64,000 nt of DNA, from positions 462,770-526,769 of the forward strand of contig CAJSYZ010000010.1 of the NCBI GenBank assembly GCA_910574455.1. Direction: 5' to 3'. The position numbers and the translations under genes are program-made. This stretch comes from Trichaptum fuscoviolaceum (taxonomy: Eukaryota; Basidiomycota; Agaricomycetes; Hymenochaetales; Trichaptaceae). The notes beneath the pieces are model-generated. The model was not told where the DNA came from. It saw nothing but the letters and a program-made list of their open reading frames with translations, and did no database searches. Shown here one piece after another: positions 21,804-30,883 of this stretch; position 1 is the stretch's first letter, and every line of letters begins with the position of its first letter.

Positions 21804-23117
21804 TCTCTCGTTAATAGAGGAGACTGCTGCAAATAGGGGACGTGTCTCCGGAATCAGAGGTTGTCTGAAATCAAGACAGGTCTAAAGACAGGATTGTAAA
21901 GTATAGTAACAATTTCAAAGGTCTGGCTTTCTTTCAGACAATGCTTACGTCTCTGCCAGTGGGCGGTGATTGGGTGAGGAAGGCTGTCTTGTGCGCTTTG
22001 ATCCAACGCTTGACAGCCTTTTTTGTAGACCCGTCTTTACACCTGTCATAATTTGAGGCAGTGTCCACTGTTTCCAGTGTGATAGTGTCTTCGTGCATGC
22101 TTGCTTCTGGGTTTCAACAGGCGCACGTCGTCAAGTAGGGACGTATCTTGATCAGTGGATAGCAGGAGACTCGGGAAGCCAAATATGATATACATAGGTG
22201 ATCGCGGTTCACTGATCTGAAGATTTGTGCAATGTGAAGAGAGTCTTTAGCTATCTAATCTGTCATCATAATTGCTCACTTTGTGGCGAAGAATCAATCT
22301 TCGTTAAGGCGTAGTACGGAGAATATATCGGGAGACTGTCTGGGCTCGGAAAGCTATCAAGGCATTTCAGGACAGGCTAAGCAAATGCCTTGTCATCCCA
22401 TACCAAGAGGTGACCATCTCCGATGAACTGTGTCACCGTAAGCTCGAGGGCCGAGAGCATTGAGTGGTGATTAGTAGACGCCATAGTTCGAAGTCAATTG
22501 ATTGTCGGAATCTTCCCATGAACGAGCCTTGAGGCATGCTAGCGTTTGCATCAATGTGCTGTTAATAGGGTATGTTTCGCCCTTCGCCCGAATTTTTGCT
22601 TTCCGCGGACTTCACCGACTTATCTGAGTTTGCGCCACAAGTTACAAGCAGGAGGTTTGAGGAGCGTAGACCCGACATAATTTATCACGTATGCCAGTAT
22701 ATAATGTCCGGTACATTCTGAAGCTTTATTATTTGAAGAGTGTTCCCGAGGGAGCGTGTGTAGAACGGCGACCACAGATCAGAGCTATCGAGAGTATTAG
22801 GAGCTTGCAGTTCGGATATACTGTATGTTGTATGAACCGCACGAAAGATCGAGATCGGAATGCGGCAGTGAGAGTAGAAGGAGAGAAGTACAGTCAAAAT
22901 TTTATAGTTTCCCGGAAACTTGAAGATGCTCACTATCCCACGATTAGACGCTTATGATACTTCAAGTTGAAGATAGGCGCTCGCATTTTATTCCAAACCC
23001 TCAGCTGCTCAATTCTAAAATTTTCTTTGCAGTGATGTTCGGCAACACCATCTACTTCTCAATACTATATACAATGGAAGAAAGGGTAAAACACCGATCA
23101 ACTTCAATACAACGACT
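21804..23117. other. intergenic DNA, no gene seen
   Basis: No supported gene. A plus frame at 22691-22957 (88 codons) overlaps a minus frame at 22685-22933 and neither has a domain. CTTCAAGTTGAAG is present at about 22961. Confidence 0.45.
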
Positions 23118-23327
23118 ATGACGACGTGTTTGAAATATTGTTCGGCGTTCGGTTATTTCGGCGGGTACGCGACGAACATGGCTTTCGTATCTTTGTACGT
23201 TTCCTCCATCTCTCATTCCCAGCCATGTCACATTGCTAATTCACAACAGTCCGTCGAACTTCATTTGAACCAGGAACCCGCAGTCTCTGGTGAAGGAGAG
23301 CTTGTAAGTAATTTAAGTCCGCAATGA
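23118..23327 (+). CDS. possible small protein, 69 aa or shorter if spliced
   Basis: ATG 23118, about 55 bases after a TATA-like ACTATATACA. The start CLKYCSAFGYFGGYATNMAF is Cys- and aromatic-rich. Two good intron signals lie inside: GTACGT to CACAACAG (about 23195-23248) and a GTAAGT near 23305. Splicing the first would give a peptide of about 31 residues. No family was recognised, so both forms are tentative. Confidence 0.2.
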   Translation: MTTCLKYCSAFGYFGGYATNMAFVSLYVSSISHSQPCHIANSQQSVELHLNQEPAVSGEGELVSNLSPQ

Positions 23328-24017
23328 CCACGATGATTAAAATTCTGATGCACTGCCTCAGTATTTGTGGCGGTAATTACGAGCCTGTTTCCGATTTTCT
23401 CTCCGTTCTCCGTATCACGGAAAAGCGCAGGCGCCAGGCATAGGAGTCTCTCGTATCTTGTATCTATACGTGGCAAGGCAAGGGCATAGGCAAGGCGTTA
23501 CAGGAAGGAAGGTTTCCGGGGCGGCAGGCAGCATAGTGCGAGAAACAATTGAAACTCAAGTGGGGTAAGCTCCTCCGTTAGTTCTACAAGCTCCAGGCCA
23601 TTGCAACGACGCAATCGTCACATCGTCAAAGGAAGAAGTAGAAACGCAGCCTTCATTTTTTAAAGGCTTGCTTTCCATTGCCTATAGCCTTCTCCTCCCT
23701 TCGCCTTCATACTGTACTTCTGAATTCTGAAGGACGTAGCATCGGCTGCTGCGGCCATTCCTTCCGACACGCACGCCGGCGCGTTGGTGCCTACGCGCAG
23801 CCATCTGTTTTCCCTTTAAATACTTCAAGCTTGCGAATTCGAAGCCATCATCAGCGCCGAGTCAGTCTTAGGACACAAGGAGGCTAAGGCTAGCGCTAAG
23901 ACTCGTGTCCAGGTTAGCAGCAACTTCCATCGTCGCCTTCATCCTCTGGCCCTTGTTTCCATCGTTCCTTGCCTACGCCTTCATTCAACCGAACAAAGGC
24001 TCCAGATAAGGTACATA
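23328..24017. other. intergenic DNA and 5' region of the next gene
   Basis: Nothing supported in the first half. Toward 24017 the sequence becomes CT-rich, as expected of the promoter and 5' UTR of the gene starting at 24018. Confidence 0.4.
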
Positions 24018-25542
24018 ATGCAGGTGTATAACCGCACGATGCCAGCCCATTCGCATTCACATTCGCACTCGTATTCGCGCTCTACTTCGCCTTACGCCCC
24101 ACGCCCATCGGCCACGCCAAACTACGCCTCCGGTCGACGTGCGACGTCACCGCCTGTCACCAAGCCCGCGCGGCCTCCTTCGACTGCGCTTTTCCCATTA
24201 CCGGCAGCGCCTCCGCCTGCACGGAGCCAAGCGCAAAGCCAGAACATACAAAGGACGCTTGCGAGTTCTGCACGAAACCCCACAAAGGCATCTGCCGCCT
24301 CAGCCTACCCGCCTATATCGACCGTAACTGCGAATAATACCCGTCGATCAGAGTCACCGATGCAGTTCTGGAAACCACCACAAACAGCGGGAATGCAATC
24401 GAGGGTGGATACAGGTGCGGGAGGAAGGTTTGGGAGCGCTGAAGAGCAGGCAAGACGTCCGCGATCTTCATCGGCAGCTGCTTATGCCTCCAATGGAGGG
24501 CGTACGACTAATGGAGGTCAGGCGTATGGTCAGGGTCATGGTGTAAGCAGCACAAGTAGCCGACAGCAACAGACACAGCAGCCGGCGCCTGCGTTCAACA
24601 ACTACGCCCAACGACCTGCCGCGCCAAACGCTGCTTGGCCTCCAGCTTCTGATTATATTGGCCCCGCCAACGACAGGCCAGTCGTCCCACCCGCCAGTAA
24701 GGCATATCCTTCTTCGTACTCGTACACAGCGGCTGGTGTGAGTCACGATCGTCCGTACCCTCAACAAGGACCCGGGCATACGCATGCGCAGGATCCACCT
24801 GTATCGAAGGCGAGCGATGGATCGCGGCATTGGAATGCGCGAGAGGCAGCCACAGGTGCGTTCATCCGACTTCCGATCGCCCAGATCGTGGCAGCATACT
24901 CATTTCTATGTAACTTTCCTCTCTTTAGCTAGGGCTGAGGACTTGACAGTCTTGCCTGACATACACCAAGCAATAGGCTATTGGCCTGATCGCCGACAAC
25001 AACTCATCTGGGACCTCACCAGCAACCGTTTCCCGCAATACCATCGACCATTGGACAACAAGGATCTGCACGGACCTTTCTCTGACCCACCTCTCAAACA
25101 ATTCAATCTCTTTGTGGGCGAACACGGGCGTTCCGACTGGTCGTACAACATCCAGGCACGCCCTGGCATGGCCTTCATCACTCTGCAGGACATCATCGAG
25201 CAGATAACCACCCTGATGCATCAGAACAACGTCTCCCTGAAGGCGTTCCGGAACGCAGACCTCCAATCAAAGTGGTCGATTGTTCGTGCCTACTGCCGGC
25301 GTTCGAGGAAGCCTCTTCCTCCAGGAATGCCGGACGGCGACTTGCGCAGTCGAGAGCTCGAGTATTTCCAAGATGTGATGGAAGCGACTGTGTCGAATGG
25401 TGCACCTGTCACCTGGACGAACTTGCTGGTAATGGATCTATTGGGCGATAAGTTTATGTTTAGAGGCTTATGCAATATGGAGAGGGCGAACAAGTGGCTT
25501 CTCAAGACTACTACCAAGGAAGCCATACAGCGTGGAGAGTAG
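24018..25542 (+). CDS. DUF6699-like protein with long disordered N-terminus, 483 aa
   Basis: Exon 1 is 24018-24855 and exon 2 is 24929-25542. The 73 bp intron (GTGCGT ... CTCTTTAG) joins in phase 1 between EAAT and ARAEDL. Residues 1-280 are Ser/Ala/Pro/Gln-rich with a HSHSHSHSYS run near the start. Residues about 285-480 form the conserved part: VLPDIHQAIGYWPDRRQQLI then WDLTSNRFPQYH, and FITLQDIIEQITTLM. The WDL block followed by a TLQDII helix resembles DUF6699, a domain common in agaricomycetes with no known function. That name comes from pattern memory and needs a profile search. A second ATG 21 bases in (MPAHSH) is an alternative start. Confidence 0.75.
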
Positions 25543-26046
25543 GCTGGTGGCTTTCGATTGCATGCTTTCCCCTTTTCTCCTTGCTTTTTCTCTTTCATTC
25601 TTCCCCATTTCTCTCTCGGCATCTCTTCCCTCTCACCGATTCTATATGATCTGCACATCCAACAACTTCTTTTCATTTCTACTGCTAATTCTGCGGACAA
25701 TTTATTACAATTCGACATTCATCCATCGATCTCATCTAAAGGGTATTTTATTGTTTACGCATTTGTGTCCCCACATTCTGTACCATTGTACCATGTGTTC
25801 CCCTTCATTCTGTATCTCTAGTATTTCCAAAGGGCGTTGCTACACCGTATAGCTAGCATCTTGTGCCCATAGTAAATAATATATTCAATATTCCAACACG
25901 AAGCTTTCTATCCTGTCGTTCTGACCTTCCCAGCGCGATGATTCGTCGTGGGCGCTTCGAGTCATTTAGACGCCCGTATATTAATGATGTAATCCCTCAC
26001 TGGCGTCTTTTACTTTTTTCCCCATTGACATCCACAGTCTCTGCTA
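25543..26046. other. 3' flank of the DUF6699-like gene
   Basis: CT-rich sequence typical of a 3' UTR up to about 25650, then AT-rich spacer. TACATCAGG at 26045 begins the inverted-repeat-bounded element. Confidence 0.4.
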
Positions 26047-26075
26047 CATCAGGAAAAGTGCAAAAAAAATCCAGG
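26047..26075 (+). repeat. left terminal inverted repeat
   Basis: Begins CATCAGGAAAAGTGCAAAAA. It pairs with 30853-30881. Confidence 0.65.
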
Positions 26076-26530
26076 CTGGTAATAACCTCTGGAATCAAGA
26101 ATATACCAGGGAAACGCAGGGAACCCCTGCAAGGAATAGACAGCGTTTGTAAGAGCTTGGATTTCGCCGTAAGGCAATGTAACCATGACGGCTCTTGTAA
26201 CCCGTGTGAGAATTTTGGGGGTTGGAAGACCTGGAATCTTGTGTAACCCCTGTAATCCTGCTCATCGATATAACGGATTCCAGCCAGTTACAACGGATTC
26301 TGTGTGATATATTACCCAAATTCAGATGTAAGGCTTGCCAAAATGCCAGACCTGATGTCGGATTCCAGCCTATACCATGAGTTACAGGCCATATATCTCT
26401 TAAAATCCATTGCCAGCGGCATAAACATTGCTGCCTATTCAGCATCCCAGGACCTTTCAGCACATAAAATGATATATAATAATCCATTTTTATTTAGCAA
26501 AATCTAAACTATTTACATGCATACAGATGA

Positions 26531-27892
26531 CTACAGTTGGTCCACCGGACTCTCCGGGTCTACCAGTGCTTTTGGAAAATTCGGGTCCGGGTTCAATACT
26601 TCAAAGACACCGACAATGGACGCGTCCTGATGGAGATAGCGGACGGGCGGGTTGGTTGCGGTTGTCTCTGCGACTAACAGTAAGCCGGTGCGTTGGTAAG
26701 AATACAATGGCAAGTTTACTTACAGTCAACAAGGACGCACATGCTGAGGTACGCGCCTTCCTGAACCTTATGCAGTGCAGTCTTCCACTTGGCGGGGACG
26801 GGCTGTATCTTATCTGCGACGTGATCCCAGTTTCTGAGGCGAAGGTCAGCTAGAGAATAACGCAGATGGGGGTGGTCGACTTACACTCCTCGGAAGTACC
26901 GGCTCTGCAAGGTATCGTCAGCATCGGGATGCAGTGGTCTGGGTTCTTGGCTAGCAGACACCGCATCAGATGGCATGCCTCTGGGTAACGCTTGCGGAAC
27001 CATCGAGGAATGAACGCATTTTCGTACAGTGCGTTGGCCTCAAGATCCTTGCAATCCCTCCCACGGAAGGGCAGCTAATAAAGGCGGTGTCAGTGAGGGT
27101 GATGGGTTGGAACGGACGAAACTCACTCTGCCAAAGCCAAGCTCATAGAACATGACGCCAACGGAAAAACTGTCGGCCTTGTACGAGTAATGGTCGCCAC
27201 GAAGCATCTCTGGTGCCATGTAGCCCGTCGTGCCACACTTGCCCTTAGTCCTGTGCCAATAGTCATCGTAAGTTAGTACCTCGTCATTGCTTACCGCATG
27301 TCCTTTGAAAACGTGTGCGAGGCCGAAGTCCCCAATGACGAGCCGACCGTGCTCATCCATGAAGACGTTGTCGGGCATAAGGTCGCGATGGACGATGGCC
27401 TGGTTTTGCAAGGTGCCCACGGCATAGCACTACGAAAAAATATGAGACACAGCTTGGGGGAAAGGAAGCGGAGACGTACAAGTTGCGCCATGATGAACTT
27501 AATTTCATGCATGCGGACCAGCTTCTTCGCGTTGCTCATCGCACCTCGCAAAGTATCGCTGGTGGCCAAGCCCTGGATGATGATGAAGTTTTGCGGGTCT
27601 ATGAGAGGGGTAAAATAGGGTGAGTTAAGCAAAGCCAGGTCAGAAAGGATCTTCTCTGTAAACATGTCCCGACTGTCTCGGTCGACATTCGCACGTGGAA
27701 TCTGCTTGATCGCGACCTTCTTGCCGTATTCGCGGTGGGAGATGTCCACGGCTTGGTAGACGCGGCTGAATCTGCCTTTCCCGAGGACGGCTTCGAGCCT
27801 GTAGTCGTCGAGTCGTTTGCAGAGCGCCTCGCGGGCGAGCTTTGCAGCGTCCGTGTTCCCGCGTGGCACTGCCACTGGCACCGTGCCACAGC
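26531..27892 (-). CDS. Ser/Thr protein kinase, frameshifted, catalytic Lys replaced
   Basis: Exons on the minus strand: 27892-27480, 27429-27127, 27074-26885, 26833-26724 and 26673-26531, with introns of 50-52 bp, all GT-AG. Motifs in order: GKGRFSRV (glycine loop), VAIKQI (ATP Lys), VHRDLMPDN (catalytic loop), GDFGLAHVF, GTTGYMAPEM, then SYKADSFSVGVMFYELGFGR. HRDLKPxN has become HRDLMPDN, so the loop Lys is Met. In exon 3, after LLAKNP, the frame needs one extra base to read RPLHPDADDTLQSRYFRGV and continue NWDHVADKI. Without it the spliced product ends soon after at TAA. The 5' end is open: an in-phase intron (27893-27993) leads into an exon up to about 28200 that has no ATG. It is probably a captured or decaying copy. 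Confidence 0.65.
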
Positions 27893-27993
27893 CTGAGGTG
27901 TAACGTAGCAAGTGGCATACAGTCACACTCAGGTGGCACAGTAGTAAATCATCAAAATAAAAATAAAAATATGAGTGTAGTACAATCACATAC
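27893..27993 (-). other. putative 5' intron of the kinase carrying the composite motif
   Basis: GTATGT donor at 27993 and CACCTCAG acceptor at 27893, joining G|GC in phase. The upstream exon (27994 to about 28200) reads HNDAAEFELPTRPSRVAF and lies antisense to the start of the SEC27 fragment. The acceptor and first codons of the kinase exon are built from the motif CCTCAGGCTGTGGCACGGTG, which recurs in repeat islands elsewhere. Confidence 0.35.
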
Positions 27994-28206
27994 CATCAAC
28001 AGCAGAAATGCTTAGATTTGAAGGCCATCCTGGGGATGGATGGACGGAGGAGGGGATGGATGGACAGCGACGAAGTGGAAAGAGAGAGAGAGGGAGGGAG
28101 GAGAGCTCGTTGAACGCGACGCGTGACGGTCTTGTTGGTAATTCAAACTCCGCAGCGTCATTGTGCCTCAAGCCTCGAATCGCTAAGTCCGTGAAAACAT
28201 CGACTC

Positions 28207-28530
28207 GACGACTTCCAGCTACGGGTCTTCAATTACAACACTCACGGGAAAGTGACTGCATTTGAGGCCCATCCTGATTACATTCGATGCCTGTTTGCTC
28301 ATCCTATGCTTAGCATTGTGCTGACGGGCTGCGATGATATGTCCACCAAAGCATGGGACTGGGATGAGCAGTGGAAGTGTATTTGGGTACGTACACCCAC
28401 CTCTTCAGAATCAGACCTCGTCTAATCATCTCTGAAGATATTTGAAGGATACACGCACTACATTATGACCTTGTCTTCGACCCCAAGGACACCAGCACCT
28501 TCGCCTCCTCTTGTCTTGATCACACCGTGA
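28207..28530 (+). pseudogene. coatomer beta-prime (SEC27/COPB2) WD40 fragment
   Basis: The frame from 28207 reads DDFQLRVFNYNTHGKV, then FEAHPDYIRCL and WDWDEQWKCIW. After a 51 bp GT-AG intron (28387-28437) comes IFEGYTHYIM, and after a one-base loss VFDPKDTSTFASSCLDHTVK. These are neighbouring WD repeats near the N-terminus of Sec27, the COPI coat subunit that binds cargo on Golgi vesicles. A weaker match (CLKPRIAKS) extends back to about 28150. Sec27 is normally over 800 residues; only about 100 are here, and the frame ends abruptly next to the TFG1 piece. A retained intron shows it came from DNA, not mRNA. Confidence 0.75.
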
Positions 28531-28559
28531 AGGCTGGTGAAGCTCGAGCCGAAGTCTGA

Positions 28560-30175
28560 GATCAAGGTGGCTCCGGGTCGATTTTGGCCTCGACGTTCAC
28601 GGCTGTCAGAGGCGAGGACGCGCCGTACTAGGAGTTCAAGCTGATGAGCTGCGACAGGCATGGGTGGCGATACGACGTGATGAAGTTCGACTCGCGGAAA
28701 CCGGTCGACATCAGTACGTAGGCGCGGCCCGTGAAGCTCAACCACAAGGAGCTGCGCCGTGACACTACTGGTGAGGGTGTGGGCGGCGTCATCTCGCAGG
28801 TGCCCATGAAGCCGGTGTTAGGGGTAGATGAGAAGCCCATCATTGGTGCAGATGGACGTATAGTCATGGTCGATGCAGAGGAGCGGCCGATCCACAACGA
28901 GGCGATCCCGCAGAAAGGGAAGGATGTCAAAGACAAAGACATTGACAAGCGGAAACGCAAGTTTCAGAAGAAGTCTCTGTTCCTGGTGCCCGAGCACATC
29001 CGGCAGAGCGTCGAGAGGAACAGTATCCGTGGGTCGCGGAGGACAGGACGGGCAGTCAGGTGTGGGTGGGAAGGACGGAGGAGGCCGCGAAGAGCGAGAC
29101 GCACGCGCTGTTCATGCCCGCAGCGGACCATGTGTTCACGCTCGTGCCTGTGCACCGGTGGTACAAGGTTCAGAAGCGTCGGGAGACGTACCAGATTGCG
29201 CCGAGCCTCGAGGAGGCAGTGAAGCTGATGGCGAGGATGGAGAAGAATCGCGAGATGGACCGCTGGTCGATGCGCTCGCGCAGTATGCGGCGAACGGCAT
29301 CTCTGCGCCGATCGCGGGTGGTGCGACGACGGGCGCGAGTCTCGTATATGACATTGGTGGCAGGTCGCTGGGCCCCGGGGGAGGAGACTGTAGACTGTAG
29401 ACCCGGGGGTGCGTGGGCTGTTCGAGGAAGACAATGAACAGGGTGTTGATGACCGCCGGAGACCGGAAAGAGACAGAGGCGAGGGCGGCTTGGATGAGAT
29501 GGAGTATAAGGGGGAGTTTGCGGATGATGAAGAGAAGATGGATGTTGAGGTCACTCGTTACGATGAGGCCAAGGAGATTGAGGTTTGCTCAGTTCTTCTT
29601 CCCTCTCTCAATATTCAGTTGATCAACTCTCTTTTCTGCTATCCAGGAACGTCTAAAGCGTGAATATTGTACAGCAAATAAGACACGAGAGGGTTATATA
29701 GATGAATCGGATGAAGACGAGGAAACAGAACAGCAGTTAACAGGTGCAGGCAAGCAAACGAAGAAACTTGTCCGCAAGATCGAGAAGAATGGCGCGTACG
29801 ATAGCAATGATGATGAAAATCCTTATGCCTCCTCGGTATGCTTCTGCGCACTTTCTAACGATCGTCTGCTGATAGTGCTACTCGTAAGGCTGAGGAAGAC
29901 GAGGAAGAGGCTACTGGTGTAGCCCAACAACGAACAACACAGCAGCAGTGGTCTGGCTCTCAAGGTCCGACACCAACAGCAGCACCCACACCAACGCCTG
30001 GATCCAACCTCTCGTCCCGCCTACCCTCCAGACTGCCCTCACGCACCAGGTTCTCTCGCACGTAGACAAATCAAGACAGAACCGGCACCAACGCCGCCCA
30101 TGCCGAGTGTCAGCGTCAGCGGACAGTGTTGCTGCGAAGCGTGCGAACTCCCCCTCCGCGTCCGCCGATGCCTAA
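28560..30175 (+). pseudogene. TFIIF alpha subunit (TFG1/RAP74) relic
   Basis: TFIIF alpha binds RNA polymerase II during initiation and is normally essential. Blocks in order: EFKLMSCDRHGWRYDVMKFD, ARPVKLNHKELRRD, DIDKRKRKFQKK, FLVPEHIRQ, QYPWVAEDRTGSQVWVGRTE, HRWYKVQKR, LMARMEKNREMDRW. These are followed by acidic tail blocks (GEFADDEEKMDVE, ANKTREGYIDESDEDEE, KKLVRKIEKNGAYDS). Breaks: TAG at 28629-28631; TAG at 28719-28721 where the family has Trp; a one-base loss near 29008 (HIRQ to RREEQYPW); and further shifts near 29280 and 29876. An intron at 29583-29646 and a short one at 29836-29875 remain, so this is a DNA-level copy. A functional copy must exist elsewhere in the genome. Confidence 0.8.
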
Positions 30176-30852
30176 GCTGAAAGGCGGTGGGAGCCGGCGA
30201 CGAGCCCGCTCGTAGGTGGGCGACGAGTTCTTACTTTACTTATTATTGTACTTAATTTTTGCTTATAATATTATCATCTACTTATATTAACTGATTGACT
30301 GACTGACTGAAGCACTGATTTAAGTCAACATCACTGATTTCAGTAAGCCGCTCCTGAATAATGGGAGGACATGCATGAATAAGTGAAGCTTGCCTTATTT
30401 AAGACTTCAGTCTCTCAGGACCTTTACTAAGTGACGCTTAAGTCACTTTCAGCAGAAAGTAGTTTTCCTGATGGAGGTGGTCTCGGGTTTTGCCTGCGCA
30501 TTGCAGGCCCCTCGGGGCGTCATTTTTTAATTTGCGTAACTGTCTTTAGGGCAGGCTCAGGGTTCCGAGGGTCTTATCTTAATATGTAGCGGTTGTGTAC
30601 AGCATATAGGGAGGCCAACAGATATATAGACAAGTGCAACGATATTTAGCCACGTTATATGACGTCGCCAGACTAACATTATAGTATATACCGGTTACAT
30701 GGGGGCCGGCAGAAGGCCGACGCACTTGTAACGTCCTGTAATGATTACAGGACCTTGTAAGGGTGCTGGAATCTTCCCAGGACCCTTGCACCACCCATAT
30801 ATTACTATATTAAGATAACACTGGTTATATTACGCTGTGTAGGCTGGAATCT
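30176..30852. other. right subterminal region of the TIR element
   Basis: No gene. It contains a TGAC tetranucleotide run (30291-30311) and two GC hairpins in tandem, GCCTGCGCATTGCAGGC then CCCCTCGGGG (about 30498-30518). It also holds the palindrome CCTGTAATGATTACAGG (30735-30751) and GGAATC/TTGTAA strings similar to those at the left end. Confidence 0.5.
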
Positions 30853-30881
30853 GCTGGCACTTTTTTGCTTTTTTCCTGATG
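30853..30881 (-). repeat. right terminal inverted repeat
   Basis: On the minus strand it begins CATCAGGAAAAAAGCAAAAA. TA follows at 30882-30883. Confidence 0.65.
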
Positions 30882-30883
30882 TA

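Larger units (their letters stand above)
26047..30881. mobile_element. non-autonomous TIR element carrying host gene pieces (Pack-type), 4.8 kb
   Basis: The left end, from the TA onward, reads TACATCAGGAAAAGTGCAAA. The right end on the minus strand reads TACATCAGGAAAAAAGCAAA. The match then continues through a run of A to CCAG: about 30 bases with roughly four differences. TA borders both ends (26045-26046 and 30882-30883). Subterminal zones on both sides repeat GGATTCCAGCC and TTGTAAC-type strings (about 26190-26400 and 30690-30850). Inside are a kinase gene, a SEC27 piece and a TFG1 piece, and no transposase. Carriage of unrelated intron-containing gene segments between TIRs is the hallmark of Pack-type elements. 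The TIRs are imperfect, so the age and superfamily are uncertain. Confidence 0.6.

Noticed and set aside
27251..27294. 44 bp GT-AG intron with a TACTAAC branch site inside the kinase activation segment
   Set aside because: Removing it breaks the frame immediately (GAC TAA), while reading through gives a plausible segment (NDEVLTYDDYW) between DFG and APE.
30498..30518. Tandem GC hairpins that could be a Helitron 3' end
   Set aside because: No CTRR terminus at the expected distance and no TC start on the other side. The TIR pair explains the borders better.
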